NCBI GenBank assembly: GCA_026400835.1
Contig: JAPLOA010000056.1
Coordinates: forward strand, 62,001-126,000
Reading direction: 5' to 3'
Length of the DNA: 64,000 bases
Source of the DNA: Planctomycetales bacterium
Lineage (GTDB): Bacteria; Planctomycetota; Planctomycetia; Planctomycetales; Planctomycetaceae
Shown: positions 17,387 through 26,770 of the stretch, one piece after another
Position numbering within the stretch: the first letter of the stretch is position 1
Layout: each line of letters opens with the position of its first letter
The notes under the pieces: generated by a model
Databases searched by the model: none
The model's input: only the letters and a program-made list of their open reading frames with translations
What the model was told of the DNA's origin: nothing
Translations under genes and position numbers: made by a program

Positions 17387-18826
17387 CTATTTCTCACCGA
17401 GTAACACGTTGGCATAGCTTCCCGGCAAGTCCGGTAGCCCGCTGAGCAGTGACTCGGTGGCGCCGGCCAGGATATTGCCCGAAACCAGGTTTTGCTGACT
17501 CTCTCCGGTCAGGCGGATGGCTTGCCGCATCGTGGGCGTGGCACGACGGTCGACAATCGTGTTGTTTGTAATACGACAACGCTGGCAATCCTGCAGCTCC
17601 ACGCCGCGATGGACTGGATCCATTATCTGGCAATCCGTCATTCCGCAATCCGTGCAGCGAACAAACATTACCGCCGCGCCGGCGTCGGGACTTCCTGCGG
17701 AGAATCGTTGAGTCGTCAGGCTGCTGAGCAGAACGTTATCGCAGTCTTCGAACCGCAGGCCATCCTTCGGCACTTCCGAATCCATACCTCGCCAGCCAAA
17801 CGAGTTTCCGCTGACGACGATTCCCGAACACTGCGCAGCAAAGATACTCAGGTTGGTTGAATCATAAATCGTGTTCCCGGTCAGTGTGACTCGGGAGACG
17901 TTCTGTAACTCGACCGCTCGCCACTGACTGCCCAGCACGTTGCCCGTGATGTTAATCAGGTGAGCAGTGTCCGGAGTATTGCTCGCTGGCGCATCGGCGA
18001 GTTGTGGACGCTTCACAGCCGCCCCAACGACACGAATATTGGCTCCGCCGTCCTGAACAGTGGCCTGGATCGTGTTACCGCTGATTGTGACTTCGCTGAT
18101 AACTCCTTCTGTAGCGTCGAACCAGATTTCTGAGCCGCCAGGATGCCGGGATAAAGATGCCGCATCGGGCGATGCGTTGGGACCTCCAGCCGTGGCGTTG
18201 TTGTATTCAATGTCGTTGCCCACGATCTGCAGGTTATGCACGTCGCCGCCGAGTGATTTGATTCCGGCGATCTTGTTCCAACTGATGTGACAACCGTGCA
18301 CGATAATCTGATGCAAATTACAGTGATCGAAGAACAAGCCGATCTCGTGATTGTCATACAAATGCGAATCGGCGAGCAGAAAATCGCGATTGCGTTCCAC
18401 CAGATGCACGGCAATGCGACACTGTCGAATCAGCACCTGCGAAACAATGCATTTCATTGTTCTGCGCAGTTCAATACCAACGGAGTTTGCATTTTCGCCC
18501 ACAATCTCAAGGCCGGAGATAATCGGGAGGCGTTCCTTATCCCACGTGTGAGGTTGTACGCTGCCGGGAAACGCGGTGCCCTGATGATCGCCAAGGATTC
18601 TGATCGCCGGCCCTTCGCCCGCCATGATGATTCGCGAGGTTCCATTCTCACCGCGAACAGCCCCGTAGCCCCGTTTCGCCAGATCCAGTACGAGCGGTTT
18701 GGTGATGCGATAGGTGCCCTTGTTCAGTCGCAGAATGCCGTCCCCGGAATCCAACGTATGTTGCAGCGCGTCGGTGTCGTCCGTTACTCCGTCGCCAACC
18801 GCACCAAATCCGAACACATTGGCCAT
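17387..18826 (-). CDS. Right-handed parallel beta-helix protein (pectate lyase superfamily)
   Basis: A 479-aa protein that opens with the pectate_lyase_3 signature NVFGFGAVGDGVTDDTDALQ in its first 25 residues, then GTYRI and a long series of short Asn/Val/Ile-rich coils (GNDIEYN, SGNTIQA, TGNVLGS, TGNTIYD, SGNSFGW) that form a right-handed beta-helix. Members are glycan-processing or adhesive. No signal peptide precedes the fold at this start, and the 21-codon extension to 18889 does not supply one, so the location is uncertain. AGAGGA lies about 9 nt upstream of ATG 18826 and supports it. No neighbour suggests a pathway beyond the convergent GH-like gene. Confidence 0.85.
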   Translation of the reverse strand: MANVFGFGAVGDGVTDDTDALQHTLDSGDGILRLNKGTYRITKPLVLDLAKRGYGAVRGENGTSRIIMAGEGPAIRILGDHQGTAFPGSVQPHTWDKERLPIISGLEIVGENANSVGIELRRTMKCIVSQVLIRQCRIAVHLVERNRDFLLADSHLYDNHEIGLFFDHCNLHQIIVHGCHISWNKIAGIKSLGGDVHNLQIVGNDIEYNNATAGGPNASPDAASLSRHPGGSEIWFDATEGVISEVTISGNTIQATVQDGGANIRVVGAAVKRPQLADAPASNTPDTAHLINITGNVLGSQWRAVELQNVSRVTLTGNTIYDSTNLSIFAAQCSGIVVSGNSFGWRGMDSEVPKDGLRFEDCDNVLLSSLTTQRFSAGSPDAGAAVMFVRCTDCGMTDCQIMDPVHRGVELQDCQRCRITNNTIVDRRATPTMRQAIRLTGESQQNLVSGNILAGATESLLSGLPDLPGSYANVLLGEK

Positions 18827-19077
18827 GAGATGATCCTCTTTGAATTCGTCACATGAACTCGCCAGGTCGCAACCACCCTGCGTGGCCACTTGAGGTGTTG
18901 ATTTTGCCTGATTTCCTGTCGAATCAAAGTTCCCAACGAATCAGGGTTCGCTCGATCGCGGGAAGAAGCCGCCGCAGGTATTCTGTTTTGACCCTCATTT
19001 GAGGCGGTTCGGTACTAAAGTTCAATCGTGGCGATGCGACTTAACAAGACAATACCTTTCAGGCGAGATGTTTGCAG

Positions 19078-19890
19078 ATGCAGATCCCGAATCATCGACG
19101 GTTGTTTTTTCTTCTGCTTTTTGTGTTGCCATTGTTCACGATGCTCGAGGTTGCGGGCGAAGAACCCCGCACTCTGCGAGTGCTGTGCTATAACATTCAT
19201 TATGGTCAGGGCAATGACGGGGAGTATAACCTGCAGCGACTGGCGAATGTGATTAACGCTGCAAAGCCGGATCTCGTGGCATTGCAGGAAGTGGACGTTG
19301 GTGTCAAACGTTCCGGACGGCTGCACGAAGTGAAGATCCTCGGAGAACTGACGAATCTGAAGTCTCATTTCGGGCCGACGCAGCATTATGAAGGCGGCCT
19401 GTTCGGCAATGCGGTGCTGACAAATCTTCCCGTGGAAAGTACCCTGATTCAGCCGCTGCCGTACACCGAAGCGACTCCGGAAGTCACGACTTATCCTCGT
19501 GGAGCCATTTCGGTCGTTGTGACGTTGCCCAATGGCGAGCGACTGAATTTTATCAGTACTCATTTTCAGCACAATGTGGAGGCGGATCGAGTTGCGGAAG
19601 CCAGGGCGATCAATCAGCTGTTCGGCGTCGACAAGATGATGACAATTCTTGCGGGCGATATGAATGCCGAGCCTGGGTCGGAACCGATTCGGATCCTTGA
19701 TGAAAAGTGGAAGAATGCGATCGATGCAGGAGCCGCGCCGAGTGCTCCGTCCGCGAATCCTCGCTCACGAATCGACTATATCTTCTATCGCGGGGAGTCG
19801 TTGAAGATGATCTCCTCCGAAGTTATCGCGGAACCGATGGCATCGGATCATTGTCCGGTACTGGCCGTGTTTGAATTCAGGAATCCATGA
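19078..19890 (+). CDS. Exported endonuclease/exonuclease/phosphatase-family hydrolase
   Basis: A 270-aa protein with an N-terminal signal or anchor (hydrophobic residues about 8-25) followed by the EEP fold: LRVLCYNIHYGQG (Asn metal ligand), DLVALQEVD (catalytic Glu), ILAGDMNAEPGS (Asp and Asn), SRIDYIFYR and a terminal SDHCPVLAVFE (Asp-His). All the hallmark metal and catalytic residues are present, so it should be a Mg-dependent phosphodiesterase. The exported location suggests extracellular nucleic acid or phosphoester breakdown rather than DNA repair. ATG 19078 has AGGCGAG about 10 nt upstream; a TTG two codons earlier is less likely. Single gene. Confidence 0.92.
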   Translation: MQIPNHRRLFFLLLFVLPLFTMLEVAGEEPRTLRVLCYNIHYGQGNDGEYNLQRLANVINAAKPDLVALQEVDVGVKRSGRLHEVKILGELTNLKSHFGPTQHYEGGLFGNAVLTNLPVESTLIQPLPYTEATPEVTTYPRGAISVVVTLPNGERLNFISTHFQHNVEADRVAEARAINQLFGVDKMMTILAGDMNAEPGSEPIRILDEKWKNAIDAGAAPSAPSANPRSRIDYIFYRGESLKMISSEVIAEPMASDHCPVLAVFEFRNP

Positions 19891-20056
19891 TTACTTCAGG
19901 TGTTTGCGGAGAGCTGTTCCCGGGGTCTGGTCCGGAAACAACATCCAGTCCAGATCGCCTGCCATTTCTGGAGAACTTCAGGGGAATGGTCCCCTGGGAA
20001 AACAGACAACGGTGAACGTTTTTCGATTCTATTGAACTCAGCGTGATCGCCCGTGG

Positions 20057-22171
20057 ATGACTGCCCTGGAGACTGGTATCATCCGCGGCATGACAACTTC
20101 TCATAAAACCAGCCTCCCAATTCTCAATTCTTCCGTGGCCGACGCCGATCCGCTGGCCGCTTTGAAAATCCAGGATCGCCGCGCGCGGGATGCAAAGCCG
20201 CTGCCGATGACCATGGCCGAGGCGAAGGAACGCGGCTGGGATGAACTCGATGTTGTGATCATCACGGGCGATGCGTACATCGATCATCCCAGTTTTGCCA
20301 TGGCGATTCTCGGCAGAACCCTGGAGGCGGGCGGTTTTCGGGTTGGCATTGTCAGTCAGCCGGACTGGCGTTCGTGCGACGCATGGAAGACCTTTGGGAA
20401 ACCACGACTATTCTTCGCGATCAGCGCGGGGAATATGGATTCGATGATTAACCACTACACGGCGAACCGCAAAGTCCGCAACGATGATGCCTATTCGCCT
20501 GGCGGTCGAATCGGGTTGCGTCCTGATCGGGCCACGCTGGGCTACTGTCAGCGGGCTCGTGAAGCGTTTCCGGGTGTGCCTGTGATTGCTGGTGGTGTGG
20601 AAGCTTCGTTGCGACGACTGGCTCACTACGATTATTGGAGCGACAAAGTCCGCCGTTCGATTCTATTGGATGCCAAGGCTGATCTTGTGGGATTCGGAAT
20701 GGGCGAAGACACCATTCTGGAGATCGCTCGCCGATTGGCTGCTGGCGAAACCGTCCGCGACCTTCGCGATATGCGCGGGATGGCCTATGTCCTGGGGGCA
20801 AAGGAGTCGGAAGAAAAATTCGGCGATGATTCCAGGTCGCCCGAGTTCCTGCGATTGCCCAGTTTCGAAATGGTCGCTTCGGACAAGATGCAGTTCGCGG
20901 AAGCCACGAAGATCATTCACAACGAAACCAACCCGTACAACGCCAAAGGTCTGGTCCAGTTTCACGATCGTCAGGCGGTTGTCTGCAATCCGCCTCGCTT
21001 GCCGATTTCCAAGCCCGCGATGGATGCGATTTATGGCATGCCGTATACGCGACGTCCGCATCCTACTTACACGGAGAAGATCCCTGCCTTTGAGATGATC
21101 AAGGACTCGGTCACCATCATGCGCGGCTGTTTTGGTGGCTGCACATTTTGTTCAATCACGACGCATCAGGGACGCATCATTCAGTCTCGAAGTCACGAAT
21201 CAGTGCTCGGTGAAATCAAGACGATGACAGAGGATCCTCAGTTTAAGGGCGTGATCAGCGACATTGGCGGGCCGACAGCCAATATGTACGAGATGCGATG
21301 CAGTCGACCTGAAGTCGAGGCCAAATGCCGACGGCAGTCCTGTGTCCATCCAACGATCTGCAAACTGCTGGGGACGGACCACGGGCCTCTGGTCAAGCTG
21401 ATGAAGGATGCACGTGAAACCCCAGGCATCAAAAAGGTGTTCGTTGCCAGCGGGATTCGCATGGATCTGGCTCGACGATCTCCGGAATACATGAAGGATC
21501 TCGTGCGGCATCACGTGGGCGGACATCTGAAGGTCGCTCCGGAACATTCCGACGCAGGAGTGCTGGAGCTGATGCGAAAACCGGCCAGCGACGACTTCGA
21601 TAAGTTCGCCGAAGTGTTTGATCGCGAATCCAAAGCGGCTGGCAAGAAGCAGTACATCATCCCGTATTACATCGCCAGCCATCCGGGCAGCGACCTGAAT
21701 GCGATGATTGATCTGGCGTTGTTCCTGAAACGCAATCACTATCGACCGGACCAGGTGCAGGACTTCATTCCGGCCCCGTTCGATGTGGCGACTGCGATGT
21801 ACTACACGGGCATTGATCCATTCACAAAGAAGCCCGTGTATGTTGCTCAGCATCTGCGAGACCGGAAGTTGCAGCGTGCGCTGATGCAGTTCTTCAAGCC
21901 GGAGAACTACTTTGATGTCCGCAAGGCTCTGGAGCAGGCCGGTCGACAGGATCTGATCGGTTCAGGATGCGATTGTCTGATCCCTGCCAATCCGCCCAAA
22001 GAAGCACTCGACAAGCGACGTTCGGAAGCAAACACTCGAGTCCGCGGGGATTACGTGCACACAATTCCAGCCGCAGAGGGCTCCAAACCAAAAGGCAAGG
22101 GCTCAAAGAAGCAGTCACGCAACGCCCCGGGAAAAGGCTATCGCCCTGGACGATCAAGCGCGAAGGATTAG
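20057..22171 (+). CDS. ygiQ: YgiQ-family radical SAM protein
   Basis: A 704-aa member of the UPF0313/YgiQ family. The N-terminal B12-binding-like region contains [17 protein letters not shown] and [17 protein letters not shown], followed by [18 protein letters not shown], all strongly conserved in the family. The radical SAM cluster motif C358-x3-C362-x2-C365 (GCFGGCTFC) starts the TIM-barrel domain. The C-terminal ~60 residues are a basic, low-complexity tail. ATG 20057 and ATG 20090 (MTTSHK) are both possible and neither has a good Shine-Dalgarno sequence. The cellular role of YgiQ is not settled. Predicted cytoplasmic and monocistronic. Confidence 0.95.
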   Translation: MTALETGIIRGMTTSHKTSLPILNSSVADADPLAALKIQDRRARDAKPLPMTMAEAKERGWDELDVVIITGDAYIDHPSFAMAILGRTLEAGGFRVGIVSQPDWRSCDAWKTFGKPRLFFAISAGNMDSMINHYTANRKVRNDDAYSPGGRIGLRPDRATLGYCQRAREAFPGVPVIAGGVEASLRRLAHYDYWSDKVRRSILLDAKADLVGFGMGEDTILEIARRLAAGETVRDLRDMRGMAYVLGAKESEEKFGDDSRSPEFLRLPSFEMVASDKMQFAEATKIIHNETNPYNAKGLVQFHDRQAVVCNPPRLPISKPAMDAIYGMPYTRRPHPTYTEKIPAFEMIKDSVTIMRGCFGGCTFCSITTHQGRIIQSRSHESVLGEIKTMTEDPQFKGVISDIGGPTANMYEMRCSRPEVEAKCRRQSCVHPTICKLLGTDHGPLVKLMKDARETPGIKKVFVASGIRMDLARRSPEYMKDLVRHHVGGHLKVAPEHSDAGVLELMRKPASDDFDKFAEVFDRESKAAGKKQYIIPYYIASHPGSDLNAMIDLALFLKRNHYRPDQVQDFIPAPFDVATAMYYTGIDPFTKKPVYVAQHLRDRKLQRALMQFFKPENYFDVRKALEQAGRQDLIGSGCDCLIPANPPKEALDKRRSEANTRVRGDYVHTIPAAEGSKPKGKGSKKQSRNAPGKGYRPGRSSAKD

Positions 22172-22270
22172 TGGCAGCGTCTCGTATTGAGTTGAAGTAC
22201 TCGCACGGCAACTTGGCAAGGACAGCGACGTGCCAACTCGCGGGTTTTGAAGTTGCGAGTTTGTGCCTAT

Positions 22271-22354
22271 CCCAACCCGACGCGTCAGCGAGGGACTGCG
22301 TTTTTTCGCTTCGGCAGTGTTTGCAAAAATCCCTCGCTGACGCTTCGGGTTATG
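22271..22354. repeat. REP/ERIC-like palindromic repeat, full copy
   Basis: 84 bp. The left arm cccaacccgacgcgtcagcg and the right arm ccctcgctgacgcttcgggt are near-perfect inverted copies around an AT-rich centre. It is preceded by the same 'ttttgaagttg' flank found at 58241-58255, so the family consensus extends outside the palindrome. It lies 100 nt after the ygiQ stop. Confidence 0.85.
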
Positions 22355-22460
22355 AGAACTGCCTACGTTCTCGAATGGCTGCTCTACCTTGACGCGAAAC
22401 GAGCAACTTCAAAACGCCTGGCTTTGTGCGATGCGTTTCTGAAGCCGCTTTTGCGCGAAC

Positions 22461-22489
22461 CCGGAAAAAATCTATTCGGATTTTTCCGG
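22461..22489 (+). terminator. Terminator-like hairpin
   Basis: Nine-bp stem ccggaaaaa (22461-22469) / tttttccgg (22481-22489) around an 11-nt loop, with T residues inside the descending arm. It is 290 nt past ygiQ, so it may end that transcript or a short leader. Confidence 0.4.
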
Positions 22490-22672
22490 CTGCGGCAACT
22501 CATCCAGCAACATGAATTCGGCCTTGAAGGTCGAGTCTGCGGTGCTTGAGTGAGCAGCAGATTTCGGCATGCTGGTTGCTTACGTGGAAACGTGGACTGC
22601 CAGAATGATCGGATGTGGGGTAGTGCTCCCTGCGGCAGAGAATCCTTTTCAGATTTTGGAGTATGTACAATT

Positions 22673-24163
22673 ATGAAGTCACTGCGATTGCCTCTCGCAG
22701 CGACCGGTGTCGCTGCCTTATTGGGTTCAGTTCTGTGGAATCATGGCGGGCGGAGCATCAGCACGTTTGCCGACGAAGCGACGGAGCGGCCTCCAACGCT
22801 GGCTCGCGCGGAGGAGCTGTCGACAGGATTTCGCTGGGTCGCGAAACAGACCCTGCCGTCGATCGTTTCTGTTCGCACGATTCGCAAGGTGCAGAGCCCT
22901 CAGTTAAGTCAGTTTGAGGATCAATTTGGCGGCATCCCCGGCGGCGGACAGTTTGATGATCTGCTTGGCCAGCTTCGCGAGCGCATGCGGGAACAGCAGG
23001 GCGATGGCTCTCAGGGGATCGCTACTGGCGAAGGTTCCGGCTTCATTGTGTCGTCTGATGGTCTCATCATGACCAACGCGCATGTGGTGCGTGGTGCCGA
23101 TGAAGTTTCCGTGACGCTTGACGATGGCACGGAGCATATCGCGACTGATATCAAGGCGGATGATTTTGCCGACGTTGCTGTGCTGCGAATTAAAGTCGAT
23201 CGGCAGTTACCCGCATTGAAGCTGGGAGATGATTCCCAAATGGAAATCGGAGACTGGGTCCTCGCTTTCGGCAGTCCATTCGGATTGGATCGCACGGTGA
23301 CCCAGGGCATTATCAGCGCGAAGTCACGGGGATTGAAAAATCTTCCTTCGCGACAGGAGTTTCTGCAAACGGATGCGGCCATCAATCCTGGCAACAGCGG
23401 TGGTCCGCTGGTTAATCTCGCTGGTGAAGTGATTGGTATCAACACGGCGATTGAAACTCGCAGTGGCGGATACGATGGTGTTGGCTTTGCTGTGCCGGTC
23501 AGTCTTGCCAAGTGGGTCGGCGATCAATTGGCCAATGATGGAAAAGTTCGCCGAGCCTATCTGGGAGTCAAGCCGGATGATGTTGATTCTGACATCGCAA
23601 AGGCTCTGGAGCTGCCGACGTCCAAAGGTGTGATTGTTTCAGAAGTCACGAAGGGGTCACCGGCAGAACAGGCAGGTGTCAAAGTTCAGGACGTGATTCT
23701 GAAGCTGAATAACCGAGCCGTCAGCAATCGACAGCAGTTGATTACCGTGGCTGAGCGTCTCAGCATCGGAGAATCCTATCCGCTGGTTGTGCTTCGCGAT
23801 GGCAAAGAGATTGAGCTGACAGTCGTGGCCGCCGAATTTCCTGAACAGGTTGCTCAAGCCAGTCAGCAGGTTGATGCCCTTGGTGCCGAAGTTCAGGAAC
23901 TCACCCCGGAGCTCGCGCGGGAACTGGAACTGGATACCGACACCGGCGTGGTCGTGACAAATGTGCAGCGAGGAAGTCTTGCGGCTCGAATCGGTTTGCG
24001 GCCGGGAGTTGTCATCGCACGCATCGGGAAAATGGAAGTCAACACGCTGGAAGACTTTGAAAAAGGCCTGCAGGCCGCGAAAGAAAAACGCCAATTGGTT
24101 CTTCTTGTAAAAACCGCCAACGGCACGCAATTGATCAGCGTACCATTCAACAGCGAGGAATAA
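22673..24163 (+). CDS. HtrA/DegP-type serine protease with two PDZ domains
   Basis: A 496-aa envelope protease. An N-terminal signal or anchor (about 1-24) is followed by a trypsin-like domain with the triad His137 (TNAHVV), Asp167 (DFADVAVLRI) and Ser242 (NPGNSGGP), then PDZ1 (about 285-380, containing YLGVKPDD and GSPAEQAGVKVQDVI) and PDZ2 (about 390-490). A Gly/Gln-rich Q-linker (about 70-110) precedes the protease, as in DegP/DegS homologues. It degrades misfolded periplasmic proteins. ATG 22673 has GGAG 11 nt upstream and starts the signal peptide; the frame open to 22550 adds residues without a fold. A strong intrinsic terminator follows. Confidence 0.95.
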   Translation: MKSLRLPLAATGVAALLGSVLWNHGGRSISTFADEATERPPTLARAEELSTGFRWVAKQTLPSIVSVRTIRKVQSPQLSQFEDQFGGIPGGGQFDDLLGQLRERMREQQGDGSQGIATGEGSGFIVSSDGLIMTNAHVVRGADEVSVTLDDGTEHIATDIKADDFADVAVLRIKVDRQLPALKLGDDSQMEIGDWVLAFGSPFGLDRTVTQGIISAKSRGLKNLPSRQEFLQTDAAINPGNSGGPLVNLAGEVIGINTAIETRSGGYDGVGFAVPVSLAKWVGDQLANDGKVRRAYLGVKPDDVDSDIAKALELPTSKGVIVSEVTKGSPAEQAGVKVQDVILKLNNRAVSNRQQLITVAERLSIGESYPLVVLRDGKEIELTVVAAEFPEQVAQASQQVDALGAEVQELTPELARELELDTDTGVVVTNVQRGSLAARIGLRPGVVIARIGKMEVNTLEDFEKGLQAAKEKRQLVLLVKTANGTQLISVPFNSEE

Positions 24164-24232
24164 TGGCCTCGCCCCTGAAGAAGGAAAAGGACGAACAGAC
24201 GACCCCATTCATGTCGGGGCAAAGACATGAAC

Positions 24233-24265
24233 GAAGCGGACAGGCAACTGTCCGCTTCTTTTTTT
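24233..24265 (+). terminator. Intrinsic terminator of the HtrA gene
   Basis: Perfect 11-bp stem gaagcggacag / ctgtccgcttc with a GCAA tetraloop (24244-24247), immediately followed by seven T residues (24259-24265). It is a textbook Rho-independent terminator, 70 nt beyond the HtrA stop. Confidence 0.9.
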
Positions 24266-24287
24266 GGGCTCGAGTTTAATGGGGTTT

Positions 24288-24364
24288 CACAACCCGAAAC
24301 GTCAGTGAGGGATAAAAGTTGCCGCGCTTTCAACAACAATCCCTCGCTCACGCAGCGGGTTGGG
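24288..24364. repeat. REP/ERIC-like palindromic repeat, full copy
   Basis: 77 bp, slightly shorter than the other copies: left arm cacaacccgaaacgtcagtg and right arm ccctcgctcacgcagcgggt. It sits between the HtrA terminator and the 3' end of the convergent DUF1501 gene, so it is intergenic like every other copy in the window. Confidence 0.8.
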
Positions 24365-24441
24365 ATTAGATCAACACCCCGTGAAGTCCCTGGTTTGTTA
24401 TTCGCGTGAAATAAACCAACCAGAACGGGAAGCCGTTGCCT

Positions 24442-25866
24442 TCAGAACAGATCCGAAATCACACTGCCTTCAGCCAGCAGATCGTATGGGCGGTTCTCCG
24501 CGTCAAAGGCCTGCAGGTCAGTAACGCCCATGGCATGATAAACAGTCTTCGTGATATCTGCGGGTGTCAGAGGTTTTTCGGAGGGATACTCTCCGTAACG
24601 ATCGCTGGACCCATAGGTCTGTCCGCCTCGAATTCCACCTCCAGCCATGATATCCGTCAGGCAATGCGTCCAGTGATCTCGGCCAGCACCGCTGACTCCA
24701 CCGGAACGCGGATCGCCAATCTTTGGCTTGCGTCCCATTTCACTGGTGACCAGAAGCAGAGTTTCGTCCAGCATGCCGCGATCCGCCAGGTCTTCAACCA
24801 ACGCAGAGAAACCTCGGTCAAACTGAGGCAGCAAGTCATCCTTGAGACAGCCAAAGTTGTTGCCATGAGTATCCCAGCCGCCACCACTGGCGCACTTGCG
24901 CTCATTGGCGGCTTTTTCATCACCTTTCCAGAAGACCGTGACGAAGGGGACGCCCGCTTCGACCAGGCGGCGAGCCAACAGCAAACTTGTTCCGTTGATG
25001 CCTTCGCCGTAGCGTTGGCGAACTGAGACGGGTTCTGTTGAAAGGTCAAACGCTTCCGTAGTTCCGGATGCCATCAGCAGCGACATCGCGCGAGCCTGCT
25101 GGCGGTTCCATTTTTGAACTCCGGCATACTGATCGAATTCTCGATGAGCCGCATCGATCTGTTTCAATAATGATCCACGATTATTTAATCGCTGCTGGGA
25201 CACGTCGCCGTCCAGTACCAGAGCCGGCGCATGAAACTTCAGTGGATTCTCGCGAGAGCCATCAACGTAAAGTGGATCGTGTTCAATGCCCAGACGAGCC
25301 GAGAACTGCCCGGGGCGAGTGTAAGCCGGTGCGCCTTCCATGTGCGGCAAAGTAATCGCGTTCGTGAGCTGTGGATGCGGTGGCCTCCTGGCGGCGACGA
25401 CTGTTCCCATATAAGGCCAGTCCGAAGGATAAGGCGTCCGGCTGTTCCCCAGGGAAAGGAATGTCGGATCGGGAACATGTCCGGTCAGGTTGTAGTAGTA
25501 ACCAGCGTGATGATCATTGGTGCTGACAGATCCTCCGATGGAATTGATGACGGCCAGATGATGAGCCTGGCGAGCCAGCAGCGGCAGATGCTCGCTCAGA
25601 ACAACTCCCGGAGCCGACGTGGCAATTGGCTGAAAGGGTCCGCGATACTCCAGCGGAGCGGTCGGTTTCATGTCCCACATATCCAGGTGAGACGCTCCGC
25701 CGCTCAGAAAGAAGAGGATTGTGGACTTTGCAGTTCCCGGTGAACTGGCCGCTCCGGCTGTGTCTTTCGCTTGAACGGGGCGACCGAATTTGAGTCCGGC
25801 AAATCCCATCCCGGATGCAACAAGAAACGATCGGCGAGGAATGCCGTGAGGATTCTGCAGGCTCAT
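24442..25866 (-). CDS. DUF1501 domain protein with Tat-type signal
   Basis: A 474-aa protein with a twin-arginine leader (PRRSFLVASGMGFAGL at about 10-25) and the DUF1501 alkaline-phosphatase-like fold: ILFFLSGGASHLDMWDMKP, SIGGSVSTNDHHAGYYYNLTGH, GWDTHGNNF, LLLVTSEMGRKPK and GRDHWTHCLTDIMAGGGI. The conserved Asp and His positions match the metal-binding residues of sulfatase/phosphatase folds. In planctomycetes DUF1501 genes usually follow a DUF1549/DUF1553 cytochrome gene; none is present here, so this copy is solitary. ATG 25866 places the Tat motif correctly; the frame open to 25971 gives an unlikely 35-residue N-extension. Predicted periplasmic hydrolase of unknown substrate. Confidence 0.93.
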   Translation of the reverse strand: MSLQNPHGIPRRSFLVASGMGFAGLKFGRPVQAKDTAGAASSPGTAKSTILFFLSGGASHLDMWDMKPTAPLEYRGPFQPIATSAPGVVLSEHLPLLARQAHHLAVINSIGGSVSTNDHHAGYYYNLTGHVPDPTFLSLGNSRTPYPSDWPYMGTVVAARRPPHPQLTNAITLPHMEGAPAYTRPGQFSARLGIEHDPLYVDGSRENPLKFHAPALVLDGDVSQQRLNNRGSLLKQIDAAHREFDQYAGVQKWNRQQARAMSLLMASGTTEAFDLSTEPVSVRQRYGEGINGTSLLLARRLVEAGVPFVTVFWKGDEKAANERKCASGGGWDTHGNNFGCLKDDLLPQFDRGFSALVEDLADRGMLDETLLLVTSEMGRKPKIGDPRSGGVSGAGRDHWTHCLTDIMAGGGIRGGQTYGSSDRYGEYPSEKPLTPADITKTVYHAMGVTDLQAFDAENRPYDLLAEGSVISDLF

Positions 25867-26231
25867 GGGACGATCATCCCCGGGAGGAAAGAATTGGTAA
25901 GCTTTTGGTGGCTTGGGTTTGCATTCGCCGGAGGTGGGAGGCCGAAGCCTGAATTGGCGTCCGCAATTCACGATGTGGCGTCGCTTCTGAAGTGTATCGT
26001 CAAAACAGGCCCGTGCGCAAGTCCGGATTGGGTGTCATCGCAGAATTTGGCTGCTCCTGCCTACCGGGAACTTGTCGGTGCTGATCAGGAACAACGCTCG
26101 ATCATGTTCGTCAAACCGCCCGGAGTAAGTTTTCGCCGCAGCCTGGCTGCTATTCTTGTTTTCAAGGCGATATCGTCGCCACGGAGGCGGCATCCAGACA
26201 GGCAATTTGCGAATCGGCAGCTAGTCGATGG

Positions 26232-26374
26232 GGGTGTAGTCGCGGATTATTGTAAACTTTGGAGGGGGAGGCTCATGCCGAGCCACTGCACTGCGGAAAC
26301 GCACGGCTCGGCAGGAGCCTCGCCCTCCCGGAATTTCACTTCGTTGCGAGCCTCCGAAATCCGCGACTGCACCC
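26232..26374. mobile_element. MITE-like palindromic element, copy 2
   Basis: A 143-bp unit with the same 16-bp terminal inverted repeats as 15554-15697 and an almost identical central part (both read ccactgcactgcggaaacgc). The direct repeat cgatgggg occurs at 26226-26233 and 26377-26384, flanking the unit with the same 2-3 nt right-side offset as copy 1, consistent with target duplication. No coding capacity. Confidence 0.8.
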
Positions 26375-26479
26375 AGCGATGGGGTAATTGGTTTGGCGAG
26401 GTTCGGTTAGCCCCGTTTTCATGGTAGACTCTCAGAGTCGAATCGAAGCGTTCGCTACGGTGTCGGCGGAGGTATCAAA

Positions 26480-26578
26480 ATGAAGGCTTTCTTTTTCGCC
26501 TGCGAACTGAAGCGTTACAAGGCATCGTGCAATGTGGTCAATGCGGCCAACAGAAGGCAAATGCCGTTCTCATCGTAA
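26480..26578 (+). CDS. Possible 32-aa small protein or leader ORF
   Basis: A 33-codon frame (starts MKAFFFACELK, ends MPFSS) preceded by a perfect GGAGGT at 26468-26473 with 6-nt spacing, the strongest ribosome binding site in this part of the window. It lies about 190 nt upstream of the membrane-protein gene. The product is basic with two Cys and a short hydrophobic start, and resembles nothing I recognise. It could be a genuine small protein, a leader peptide, or chance. Confidence 0.35.
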   Translation: MKAFFFACELKRYKASCNVVNAANRRQMPFSS

Positions 26579-26770
26579 GTGTCTATCTATCAGTTAGTTA
26601 CGATTATCTCCCGTCACAATCGCTGGTCGAGGCATAAAGACCCGGCAGAAAAGATCTGCTTTTATTACCATACGGGCAGAAGTTAACAGTTATCGAGATT
26701 GAGGCGATAGCTGAATGCACTTCTGGAATCGGCTGGCGTCTTAGGCTCAGCTCATTGCAGGGATTCATGG

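Larger units (their letters stand above)
22172..22672. other. Intergenic region with repeat and hairpin
   Basis: A 501-nt spacer upstream of the HtrA gene. It contains a full REP-like palindrome (22271-22354) and a terminator-like hairpin (22461-22489), both listed separately. No gene recognised. Confidence 0.6.
25867..26770. other. Intergenic region with MITE-like copy and possible small ORF
   Basis: A 904-nt divergent spacer. Besides the MITE-like element (26232-26374) and a 33-codon frame with a strong Shine-Dalgarno sequence (26480-26578), it has a weak 5-bp hairpin followed by TTTTA at 26645-26663. A long plus-strand frame over 25771-26427 runs through the MITE and antisense to the DUF1501 start, and is not considered a gene. 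Confidence 0.6.

Noticed and set aside
25771-26427. 218-codon plus-strand frame
   Set aside because: It runs antisense to the DUF1501 start and through MITE copy 2; the peptide segment shared with copy 1 is repeat-derived, not a conserved protein.
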